A DNA stretch of 64,000 bases. Origin: an uncultured Saprospiraceae bacterium (GTDB taxonomy: Bacteria; Bacteroidota; Bacteroidia; Chitinophagales; Saprospiraceae). Shown one piece after another: positions 37,261 through 45,597 of the stretch. Position 1 is the first letter of the stretch. Every line of letters starts with the position of its first letter. Below the pieces are notes generated by a model that was not told the origin of the DNA, ran no database searches, and saw only the letters and a program-made list of their open reading frames with translations. The stretch lies in NCBI GenBank assembly GCA_938015435.1, contig CALLPN010000043.1, forward strand, positions 1 to 64,000, given 5' to 3'. The translations under genes and the position numbers were made by a program.

Positions 37261-38196
37261 CTATCTGTCTTTTGAAATTTGAAGCGAAATCATTCTCTCA
37301 GCAGTCGCTCGCGCCGCACTAGTCATGATATCCAAATTACCAGCATACTCCGGTAAGTAATGTCCTGCTCCTACGACTTTCAAAAAGACCGTCGTCTTAA
37401 GACCATGTCTTTTACCTAAGCCTTCTATAAATACAGGATCAGATTCTGGGATATCATCAAATTGTACTTCTTGATGTAGTTCATATCCTGGAACATATTT
37501 TTGTACTTCGGCTACCATCTTATGTACGCTTGCTCTTATAGCTTCTCGATCTGCTTGCTCTGATAAAGTGAATACCGTATCACGCATAACTAACGGTGGT
37601 TCTGCTGGATTCAATACGATAATTGCTTTTCCTTTTTCTGCACCTCCAACCTTCTCTATCGCTTGAGAAGTCGTCTCTGTAAACTCATCTATGTTGGCTC
37701 TTGTTCCTGGTCCAGCGGACTTACTTGCGATAGAAGCTACGATCTCTCCGTAATGTACTTTAGCTACTTGATTGACAGCAGCAACAATAGGTATAGTAGC
37801 TTGCCCTCCACAGGTAACCATATTGACATTTGGGACATCTATATTATCCGAAAAATTAACTGGTGGAACTAAGAATGGTCCAACTGCCGCTGGAGTCAAA
37901 TCTATCATCTTCTTATCTGGAAAGGCTTTGATCTTATCCCAATTGTATAGATGAGCTCTAGCGGATGTAGCATCGAATACTATTTTGATATCTTTCCATT
38001 CATCCATTTGGATAAGGCCATCTACACCAGTATGACAGGTGGTGATACCCATTCTTTTGGCTCTAGCTAATCCATCAGATTCAGGATCTATTCCTACAAA
38101 CACGGACATTTCTAAAGACTCAGATAATCTTATGATTTTGATCATTAAATCTGTTCCGATATTTCCTGATCCTATAATAGCTACTTTCGTCTTCAT
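37261..38196 (-). CDS. mhpF: Acetaldehyde dehydrogenase (acylating)
   Basis: This 311-aa DmpF/MhpF-type enzyme turns acetaldehyde, NAD+ and CoA into acetyl-CoA. The NAD fold is at [13 protein letters not shown] (residues 5-17). The catalytic Cys129 lies in [12 protein letters not shown], and the family segment [14 protein letters not shown] is present. It normally forms a heterotetramer with the aldolase and is normally encoded directly upstream of it. The gene order is kept here, but an inserted element parts the two. Confidence 0.95.
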   Translation of the reverse strand: MKTKVAIIGSGNIGTDLMIKIIRLSESLEMSVFVGIDPESDGLARAKRMGITTCHTGVDGLIQMDEWKDIKIVFDATSARAHLYNWDKIKAFPDKKMIDLTPAAVGPFLVPPVNFSDNIDVPNVNMVTCGGQATIPIVAAVNQVAKVHYGEIVASIASKSAGPGTRANIDEFTETTSQAIEKVGGAEKGKAIIVLNPAEPPLVMRDTVFTLSEQADREAIRASVHKMVAEVQKYVPGYELHQEVQFDDIPESDPVFIEGLGKRHGLKTTVFLKVVGAGHYLPEYAGNLDIMTSAARATAERMISLQISKDR

Positions 38197-38548
38197 AAGT
38201 TTAAGTTTAAGAAGAAGATTAATTTCGTCCTTCTCTTTTTATGGTAATAGTAGTTAGTATTTTAATGAGTTCTAATGTTCTCAGAATGTAATTTTTCCCT
38301 TTCTGGCCAGGCATACGTTTATGCCTTATTGTTCTCAAATTGACTTCGGTATATCGACGTTCTGCTTAAAATTAGGCCTCCGATTTAAAGTTAGCTTATT
38401 GTTAAGTAACCTAAAATTACTTAACTATCTCTTAATCTAGATTACACTTACCGGCAATACTTGACATCTACATTTGTAGTATTAAAGCATTTGAAAAAAC
38501 AAAAGTTTCAAACAAGATCAAATTATTAATCAACTACAATTAAGTTTT
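38197..38548 (+). promoter_or_regulatory. Intergenic region before the beta-helix gene
   Basis: This 352-base divergent gap has a -7-like TACATTTG at 38469-38476 upstream of the T9SS cargo gene, giving a leader of about 65 bases. No matching -33 box is at the ideal distance. Nothing else is recognised. Confidence 0.4.
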
Positions 38549-40171
38549 ATGAAAACAACAATACTCTTTATGTTTTTGTCATCATTTCTAAGTGCACAGG
38601 TGACAATAACAGACTCTAATATAAGCAGTAATCTTAACTGGTCTGCAGATAATGTATATATTCTAGATGGCTATGTATTTGTACCAGTGGGGCAAACTCT
38701 AAATATAGAAGCAGGGACTGTAATCAAAGGTGTATCTACACCAAATATGGGTGATGCGGCATCAGCTCTCATAGTCCCAATAGGATCTAAGATCGATGCA
38801 ACGGGTACTCCAGAAGCTCCCATTATATTTACCTCCGAATTTGATGATATATCGGTAGATAATGATTTAACAAAAGATGATAAAGGACTTTGGGGAGGGT
38901 TAATCATCTTAGGGGATGGTATCGTAGGAGTAGATGGAGGTGTGCAGAATGTTGAAGGCATACCATCTACAGAAGGCAGGGCTTCTTATGGAGGTTTTGA
39001 TAATGAAGATGATTCTGGTACACTCCAGTATGTATCTATCAGACATGGAGGTGCTAAATTGGAAGCGAATAATGAGATAAATGGATTAACATTGGCAGGC
39101 GTTGGTTCGCAGACTACGATCAATTATATAGAAGTTTTCGCCAATCTTGATGACGGCATTGAATTTTTTGGAGGGGCAGTAAGCGTTAAACATGCAGTGG
39201 TTTCATTCTGTGGTGATGATAGTTTTGACTATGATCAGTCATGGGACGGCAATGGTCAATTTTGGTTTTCTCTCCAAGATGAAGAGTCTAATAGAGCAGG
39301 AGAGTGGGACGGCAGCGAAGCAGCGGATCTTTCACCGCAAGTGTCTCCAATAATCTCTAATGCAACATTCATAGGGGGAGGAGATACTTCAGATAATGAA
39401 GATAATAATGATGCTATGCGCATACGTGATGATGCTGCAGTAAAATTGTATAACTCTGTTTTTTCAGGATTTGCAAGGAGAGCTATCGTAATCGATAATG
39501 ACGCAGCTCAAGACTCTTATCAGAGATTAGTTGACGGAGATATCGAATTTATAAATAATGTATTTTTTGATTTTGGAGCAGGTGATACTTTCGCAGAATT
39601 AGTAACTACAGACGGTGGAGATGATAATCTTTTAATTAATCACCTAATCGATAATGGTAGTGTAATTGCAGATCCTAATATGGGAGGTGTGAGCAGATTA
39701 CCTGATGGTGGACTTGATCCAAGAGTTGCATTTGGACCCGCTTTTTCAGGCGCAGTAACTATCCCCAATGCTACTTCATTTTTTGATGTAGTAAATTATA
39801 AAGGAGCATTTGATAATGAAAATAATTGGGCATTATCATGGACTGCATTATCGGATAATGGATATTTTGCTGATCTAGTATCGAGCACTAGTGAGCCTTT
39901 ATCTCTAGTAGATCAATCGATAAATTTATATCCTAATCCAGTAACGGATGACATGACTATTTCGTTTGACCTACAGTCCTCTAGTTCTCTAACTATTCAA
40001 GTGCGAGATCTCACAGGTAGAGTAATATTTACTCCCGTGGTGGATTTGCAATATGGAATAGGAAGACAAACAGAAAATATCAATATAGCAAACCTTCAAT
40101 CAGGTACTTATATCGTATTACTATCTGACCGACAAGGAGTGATCGCAAAGAGCACATTGATCAAAGGTTAG
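38549..40171 (+). CDS. Secreted beta-helix protein with T9SS sorting domain
   Basis: The 540-aa product has a signal peptide (MKTTILFMFLSSFLSAQ). The central region resembles right-handed beta-helix surface proteins of Bacteroidota and Planctomycetes: GYVFVPVGQTLNIEAGTVIK, APIIFTSEFDD, LWGGLIILGDG, LQYVSIRHGGAKLEANNEIN, LDDGIEFFGG. The C-terminal ~75 residues (NLYPNPVTDDMTISFDL ... SGTYIVLLSDRQG) are a T9SS type A sorting domain. It is probably a surface or secreted protein with acidic, calcium-binding-like repeats. No enzymatic residues are evident. Confidence 0.85.
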   Translation: MKTTILFMFLSSFLSAQVTITDSNISSNLNWSADNVYILDGYVFVPVGQTLNIEAGTVIKGVSTPNMGDAASALIVPIGSKIDATGTPEAPIIFTSEFDDISVDNDLTKDDKGLWGGLIILGDGIVGVDGGVQNVEGIPSTEGRASYGGFDNEDDSGTLQYVSIRHGGAKLEANNEINGLTLAGVGSQTTINYIEVFANLDDGIEFFGGAVSVKHAVVSFCGDDSFDYDQSWDGNGQFWFSLQDEESNRAGEWDGSEAADLSPQVSPIISNATFIGGGDTSDNEDNNDAMRIRDDAAVKLYNSVFSGFARRAIVIDNDAAQDSYQRLVDGDIEFINNVFFDFGAGDTFAELVTTDGGDDNLLINHLIDNGSVIADPNMGGVSRLPDGGLDPRVAFGPAFSGAVTIPNATSFFDVVNYKGAFDNENNWALSWTALSDNGYFADLVSSTSEPLSLVDQSINLYPNPVTDDMTISFDLQSSSSLTIQVRDLTGRVIFTPVVDLQYGIGRQTENINIANLQSGTYIVLLSDRQGVIAKSTLIKG

Positions 40172-40199
40172 AAATGAGATAATACTAAATCTTTAGTAA

Positions 40200-40237
40200 T
40201 GCCATAGATGACTTAAGTTGTCTATGGTATTTTTATT
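40200..40237 (+). terminator. Terminator after the beta-helix gene
   Basis: A 12-bp stem (GCCATAGATGAC / GTTGTCTATGGT with wobble pairs) and TTAA loop is followed by ATTTTTAT. The remaining gap to 40655 is AT-rich and holds no supported gene. Confidence 0.6.
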
Positions 40238-40655
40238 GATAACATATTTAGTGAAGTAATTTATCAACAAAGTATAGTTGATTGTTTTTAATATTTTTCA
40301 TTGTATTTTAAATATCAATTTATTTCATTTATGCCTAATTAAAATACGTATATATTTCTGTAAACAAGAATATTATTTCAAATAAGTAAGTTCAATGGAG
40401 GAGGCTTTATTCGATATATATTTACCTGTTTGCATCTATCTAATTTTCAATCAATATTACCTTAATGTTAATGATATGGTCAAATCCTTAACACACTCTT
40501 TATCTGGCATTTACATTGATTACATTACTCGATTATACTTTTACATTATACTAATGAGGAATTGTTTTTCATCAATTTCCTTTTTAAATAGGATCTAATA
40601 TTGATTGGATTCTAAGTTCTATCATATTTGTAAAACGGATTAATTGAAAATCATA

Positions 40656-43514
40656 ATGTTAAAGCGACTTCTAATATTTACATTTTTTACCTGCCTTGGA
40701 TTCACCGCTATAGCACAGCAAGGATCTATTTCTGGTATAGTTACGGACGAAGATTTAGGAGAGACTCTTATTTCTGCTTATGTGTTCGTAGATGGGACTT
40801 CTGCTGCAGAGGCTACAGATTTTGATGGTAAGTATACGGTTAAATTAATGCCAGGCATTTATACAATCAAAGTAACGTATATTGGATTTGAAGACAAATT
40901 AGTAGAGGGTATAGAAGTAAAAGAAGGTGAGATAACGAATGTAAATATATCTATGTCCTCAGGATCTCAATTGATAGAGCAAGTAGTAGTTTCAGCTAAA
41001 GCCATTACTCGAGGAGAAAATGCAGTAATGCAGTTACAAAAGAAATCATATAAAATACAAGATGGGATCTCTGCGCAAGAGATGAACAAGTTGGCTTCAG
41101 GAACAGTAGCATCAGCTATGACCAAAGTAACAGGCGCAACGGTAGAAGATGGTAAGTATATCAATGTTCGAGGATTGGGCGACAGGTACTCTTTGACACA
41201 GCTAGATGGATTGATTATGCCAGGAGCAGATCCATATCGCAATAGTGCTTCTCTTGATTTAATTCCTACTTCTATATTGGACAATGTGATTACATCTAAG
41301 ACTTTTACTCCAGATCAACCAGGTACATTTACTGGAGGTAATGTAGACGTAAAGACAAAGAGTTTTCCAGAGTCAGAGACACTTACGCTGTCTTTGTCAG
41401 CCGGATATAATACTGTAGATAATGGACAAGTAGGGTTTCTTACTTATGAGGGAGGGAGTAGAGATTGGCTCGGGTACGACGATGGATCGAGAGCTAGACC
41501 ATCAATACTGAATGAAAAAGACATTAGTCAATACTTAACAAAGGATGTAGAGTTTAACGCAAGATTTGGGGACAAGGTGGCTGCAGATAAAGCCACGGCA
41601 GTAGTGAATTCATTTAATAGGAATTTTGAGAGTGATACTCGATCTTCAGGTATTAATCAAGGAGTATCTCTAAACTATGGAAATACATTTAAAACTGGAT
41701 CTAATAGTGAATTAGGTTTGATCTTATCGACGCAATATAAAAGAGATTGGGAACATAGAAATGATCGAATTCGTAATAACTGGTTACTCTTTAATATAGA
41801 TAGTGGTGTGTTGGATAATAGAGGAGCATATACTGAAGATGTAAGTACGGAATCTCCAACTGTAAATGGGCTTGTGGGGTTGGCCTATAAGTTTAATAAC
41901 GCTCATACGATTGAATTTAAAACGATATATAGCCACACAGCAGAAAAGCAAGGAAGATATGTATTTGGAGAAGATGGTAATAATATAGAAGCGCCTTTAT
42001 ATAAAATTGGTAGATATAATGGTTTTATTGAAACTGAATTATTGAATGTTCAGCTATCTGGTAAGCATACTTTCGAAAATATACTTAACGGTATGAAATT
42101 AGATTGGTCAGTTGTAAATACTTCTACAAATAGAGAAGAGCCAAATTTAAGATTTTTCACGAGTCAATATGATAGTGAGTCAGGTGAGGAAGGTATCCCA
42201 TTGGCTAATGTCAATGATCCATTTTGGTTTTGGAGAACATTGCAAGATAAAAGTCAACAAGCAAAAATAGATTTGACTATTCCACTTAAAGCAGGTACAG
42301 AAAATAAAATAAAAATAGGTGCATACGCTTCCAGAAAAGATAGATCATTTGGAGAGCAAAGGTATATTAATAAGACTGCCAGTAAAGGTGAAGATTTTAA
42401 CGGTGACTTCGATTTATTTTTTGGAGAAGATAATATTGGTTTAATGGATACTGAGAGGCTAGTTAATGGAAGTGAAAGATATTATTTAGGTAATTTTATT
42501 GTTGATAATACGATTGCGAAAAATAGCTATAGTGGGACTGAAAATGTCAATTCAGCATATGTAATGACAATATATAATCTCTTCGAAAAACTTAGATTAG
42601 TTGGAGGAGCAAGATTGGAATCTACTAATATGTTTGTGCAGTCCGACGAGACTAATATCGAAGGAATCGTATCTGATAGTACGAATACAGGATCGATTAA
42701 TATTTCAAAACTACTTCCGTCTATTAATGCAATTTATTCAATTCATGATGATATGAACCTCAGGGCTGGATATAATCAAACTATAGCCAGGCCTAATTTG
42801 AGAGAGATTGCACCTTTTGCTTCATTTGATGTGTTGACGGACGAATTTTTATTAGGTAATCCGTTATTGGAGCAGACATCGATATCTAATTTTGATTTAA
42901 GATGGGAGTATTTCTATCAGCCAGGGGAGTTATTTGCAATAAGTATATTTCACAAAGATTTTTCTAATCCAATTGGTTTGACATTACGTAATTCTTCTAA
43001 TATAGAACGTCAATATATTAATGTGGAATCAGGATTTGTATCTGGTCTTGAAATAGAGATGCGTAAGAATTTAAATTTTCTAGGAGAGAAATTTAATAAC
43101 TTCAAGATTACTTCAAACATTGCAATTATTAGAAGTGGTATTGACGTAATGGAACAAGGAGGGTTTACCCCAGAAGATAGACCTTTTTTTGGTCAAGCAC
43201 CAGTCTTGGCCAATGCAGTCTTGGCTTATGATAACCTAGATAAAGGATTTAATGTATCAGCTGCCTATAATTACAAGGGTGACAATTTATCTGTGATAGG
43301 GGATAGTGGGACGGATATTTATACTAGGGCGATTACTACGATAGATATTATTGCTTCTAAAAATATTAGAGACGTTAGTATACGATTTGCAGCTAAAAAC
43401 TTATTGAATCCCAACTATACAGAATCCATTCAATGGGAAGGGAAAGAATACATTAGTAGACAATATAAGAGGGGTGTAGACTTTAGTCTTTCATTAAGCT
43501 ATCGTTTGCGCTAG
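40656..43514 (+). CDS. TonB-dependent outer-membrane receptor
   Basis: The 952-aa product starts at ATG 40656 (MLKRLLIFTFFTCLGFTAIAQ, signal peptide); a TTG at 40644 is in frame but unlikely. It has a carboxypeptidase-like regulatory domain (about residues 25-105; GSISGIVTDEDLGETLI), a plug domain (about 120-240; YINVRGLGDRYSLTQLDGL, NVDVKTKSFPE) and a 22-strand-type barrel with the terminal aromatic motif SLSYRLR. It imports an unidentified large substrate or siderophore. No SusD partner lies downstream, so a glycan-import role is not indicated. Confidence 0.92.
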   Translation: MLKRLLIFTFFTCLGFTAIAQQGSISGIVTDEDLGETLISAYVFVDGTSAAEATDFDGKYTVKLMPGIYTIKVTYIGFEDKLVEGIEVKEGEITNVNISMSSGSQLIEQVVVSAKAITRGENAVMQLQKKSYKIQDGISAQEMNKLASGTVASAMTKVTGATVEDGKYINVRGLGDRYSLTQLDGLIMPGADPYRNSASLDLIPTSILDNVITSKTFTPDQPGTFTGGNVDVKTKSFPESETLTLSLSAGYNTVDNGQVGFLTYEGGSRDWLGYDDGSRARPSILNEKDISQYLTKDVEFNARFGDKVAADKATAVVNSFNRNFESDTRSSGINQGVSLNYGNTFKTGSNSELGLILSTQYKRDWEHRNDRIRNNWLLFNIDSGVLDNRGAYTEDVSTESPTVNGLVGLAYKFNNAHTIEFKTIYSHTAEKQGRYVFGEDGNNIEAPLYKIGRYNGFIETELLNVQLSGKHTFENILNGMKLDWSVVNTSTNREEPNLRFFTSQYDSESGEEGIPLANVNDPFWFWRTLQDKSQQAKIDLTIPLKAGTENKIKIGAYASRKDRSFGEQRYINKTASKGEDFNGDFDLFFGEDNIGLMDTERLVNGSERYYLGNFIVDNTIAKNSYSGTENVNSAYVMTIYNLFEKLRLVGGARLESTNMFVQSDETNIEGIVSDSTNTGSINISKLLPSINAIYSIHDDMNLRAGYNQTIARPNLREIAPFASFDVLTDEFLLGNPLLEQTSISNFDLRWEYFYQPGELFAISIFHKDFSNPIGLTLRNSSNIERQYINVESGFVSGLEIEMRKNLNFLGEKFNNFKITSNIAIIRSGIDVMEQGGFTPEDRPFFGQAPVLANAVLAYDNLDKGFNVSAAYNYKGDNLSVIGDSGTDIYTRAITTIDIIASKNIRDVSIRFAAKNLLNPNYTESIQWEGKEYISRQYKRGVDFSLSLSYRLR

Positions 43515-43543
43515 TAAAATTGGATCACCTTGATAGTAATTCA

Positions 43544-43590
43544 ATTCCTTAGCTCTCAGTAAACTATGATATTACTGAGAGCTAAGGAAT
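43544..43590. terminator. Long perfect hairpin between convergent genes
   Basis: A perfect 19-bp stem (43544-43562 with 43572-43590) and 9-nt loop lies between the convergent TonB receptor and hydratase genes. A clear T run is missing on both sides, so it may act by structure alone or protect 3' ends. Confidence 0.55.
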
Positions 43591-43632
43591 ATTGGATGTT
43601 AAGAAGTTTTATTTTTTGACATTTCAGTTTCG

Positions 43633-44406
43633 TTATTTAAACGAAACAGATACAGTTCCCAATCCTTCAAATACGGCCTCGACATGATCACCTTCATCTA
43701 CTACAACCATCGGTCCGAGTGATCCAGATAATATCAATTCTCCAGCTTGTAGTGGTTGACCAAGTGATTGCATCTTACGAGCAAGCCAAAGAACAGCATT
43801 AAGAGGTGATCCCATACAGTCTTTTCCACTTCCTGCGGATTTGAGCTCTCCATTGATAGTCATATTCATCTTACAGTTTACGATATCAATATCATCAAGC
43901 ATCTTAGGTGTATGGCCCAATACGTAATGACTTGCTGAAGCATTGTCAGCTACAGTATCTGTGATACGGATATTCCAGTTTTCTATACGGCTACCTACGA
44001 TTTCTATTGAAGGCAATACATAGTCTATCGCGTTGATGATGTCTATGATTGTTAGATTTTCGGTATCTAGACTTCCACCTAAGACAAAAGCTAATTCACC
44101 TTCCACCTTTGGTTGCATAGTTTCCGATATTGGTAACGACAGCCCATTCAACACTTCCATATCATCGAATAGTATCCCAAAATCAGGAGTAGATATCCCA
44201 AATTGCTCTTGTACTTTGAGAGAAGTAAGTCCTATTTTCTTACCTACTATACGAGCACCGTCGACTAGTTTATGGTTGGTGTTGATATTCTGTATCGCAT
44301 ATGCCATCTCTTCATTATGCTCACCAATCTCATCTCTGATCGGTCCCATAGTTGTTTTAGTGGCTTGCGCTTGTCTTAGTTTTGCTGCGTAATCTTTCGC
44401 TTCCAT
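43633..44406 (-). CDS. 2-oxopent-4-enoate hydratase / 4-oxalocrotonate decarboxylase family enzyme
   Basis: The 257-aa product (from ATG 44406, MEAKDYAAKLRQAQ) belongs to the MhpD/DmpE/DmpH hydratase-decarboxylase family. Signatures include GKKIGLTS, a metal-binding E-x-E pair in QPKVEGELAFVLG, PSIEIVGSRIENW and SGSLGPMVVVDEGD. A hydratase would make 4-hydroxy-2-oxovalerate, the substrate of the aldolase at 35.7-36.7 kb; a decarboxylase would act one step before. Sequence alone does not separate the two here. An upstream ATG at 44463 adds 19 unlikely residues. Confidence 0.85.
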   Translation of the reverse strand: MEAKDYAAKLRQAQATKTTMGPIRDEIGEHNEEMAYAIQNINTNHKLVDGARIVGKKIGLTSLKVQEQFGISTPDFGILFDDMEVLNGLSLPISETMQPKVEGELAFVLGGSLDTENLTIIDIINAIDYVLPSIEIVGSRIENWNIRITDTVADNASASHYVLGHTPKMLDDIDIVNCKMNMTINGELKSAGSGKDCMGSPLNAVLWLARKMQSLGQPLQAGELILSGSLGPMVVVDEGDHVEAVFEGLGTVSVSFK

Positions 44407-44505
44407 TGCTTTATTCTTTGTTAATAGTATTACTCTATTTTTTTCCAAATGTACAATAGGCAATTGGTAAACGAAAGAAATAAAGAGTTGTCATGATTTT
44501 ATAGC

Positions 44506-44548
44506 ATAAAATCAGGCTTAGCCATCAATTAAGATAACTAAGCCTGAT
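44506..44548 (-). terminator. Terminator of the lipoprotein gene
   Basis: A perfect 11-bp stem (ATCAGGCTTAG / CTAAGCCTGAT) with a 16-nt loop is followed on the minus strand by TTTTATGC. Confidence 0.75.
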
Positions 44549-44585
44549 GTATTAAATCTTTAATGTAAATAGTTGGAACTCTATT

Positions 44586-45470
44586 CTATAATCCATCGAT
44601 CACATGAACGCCCTTAGGCATATCAAATTCCTTCTTCTTAGTCTTAGGTAAGAACTTAATATTAGATACTGTGATATCAGTGACGTATTCTCCTAAGTTT
44701 TCATCCTCTGCTGTCATATATGTTTTGTAGCTAGTAGGTAATGAAATACCATTTACAGTCTTATATCCGCCAAGGGTCATGATCTTCTCTGGAGAATGGC
44801 CTCCATCTTTAAAGTACTTCGGGTACGATACTATATATCTTAATGCCGCAAGTTGATGGGTTGTTTTGTCATAATAGTTGATGTAATAATCTCCAGACGC
44901 ATCTCCTGTTCCTTTTTCAAATGATATTTTTACAGCATTGTAAGTAACGTTGTTTAACGTTTTATCATCCAGTTTTTCGAGTATTACTCCAGCACCATCA
45001 AAGTTAAATGGTTGAGCCAAAAAGAATATTGGAGTCAATGCCCAGAACCTAAGATTATAATCAAATGTAGCGGTGTCTTTCATGGTGACCCAAGCATCCT
45101 TACCGTCCCAGCCGTACTTGGCACTATGGTCAACCATATCGTGGTGGACAGCTTTGTTGCTCCATGTATCTACTACTTGAGACGAATTTCGCCTTGCACC
45201 TTTACCGCGTGGTACGTAATCAAATTGAAAACTTATAGGCCCATTAGAATACCATTTGTCTAACCCTCCAGCGGACTCCATCGCTTGCCAAACTAATTTT
45301 CCAGCTTCGGATTGATCTAGCTTTGCTTTAGCATTAGCCACTCGTTCATCGATCCACTTTTGTGGTACGAGTACGGTATCTGATACTTCTATAATTGGAG
45401 CGTCAGTTGGTTTTTGATTGCAAGATGAGAATGCAATTATTGTAAATAATAGGAATGTAAAATGTTTCAT
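44586..45470 (-). CDS. Lipoprotein, DUF6503-like
   Basis: The 294-aa product starts MKHFTFLLFTIIAFSSCNQK, a lipoprotein signal with lipobox FSSC. The body (MESAGGLDKWYSNGPISFQF, TWSNKAVHHDM, GGYKTVNGISLPTSYKTY) resembles a Bacteroidota family of outer-membrane-associated lipoproteins annotated as DUF6503. It has a LolA-like beta-rich pattern. The function is unknown. It lies downstream of a TonB receptor in the same direction, with a 127-base gap. Confidence 0.75.
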   Translation of the reverse strand: MKHFTFLLFTIIAFSSCNQKPTDAPIIEVSDTVLVPQKWIDERVANAKAKLDQSEAGKLVWQAMESAGGLDKWYSNGPISFQFDYVPRGKGARRNSSQVVDTWSNKAVHHDMVDHSAKYGWDGKDAWVTMKDTATFDYNLRFWALTPIFFLAQPFNFDGAGVILEKLDDKTLNNVTYNAVKISFEKGTGDASGDYYINYYDKTTHQLAALRYIVSYPKYFKDGGHSPEKIMTLGGYKTVNGISLPTSYKTYMTAEDENLGEYVTDITVSNIKFLPKTKKKEFDMPKGVHVIDGL

Positions 45471-45597
45471 TGATGTGTGGTTATAGTTAATAGCTTCTAA
45501 AGTATTTTACGTTTAGATTTGTTGGCGACTTGCCAACTTAATGATGTCCGTCAGTGGATAGTTATGATCTTCTTATTGAGTAGTCCGACTTAGTTGT

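Noticed and set aside
40395-40598. Open frame of 67 codons before the TonB receptor
   Set aside because: It is an AT-rich random frame with many Ile/Tyr/Phe and no family likeness.
40656-43514. SusC/SusD glycan-uptake pair
   Set aside because: No SusD-like gene follows either TonB receptor in the window, so a polysaccharide-utilisation locus is not supported.
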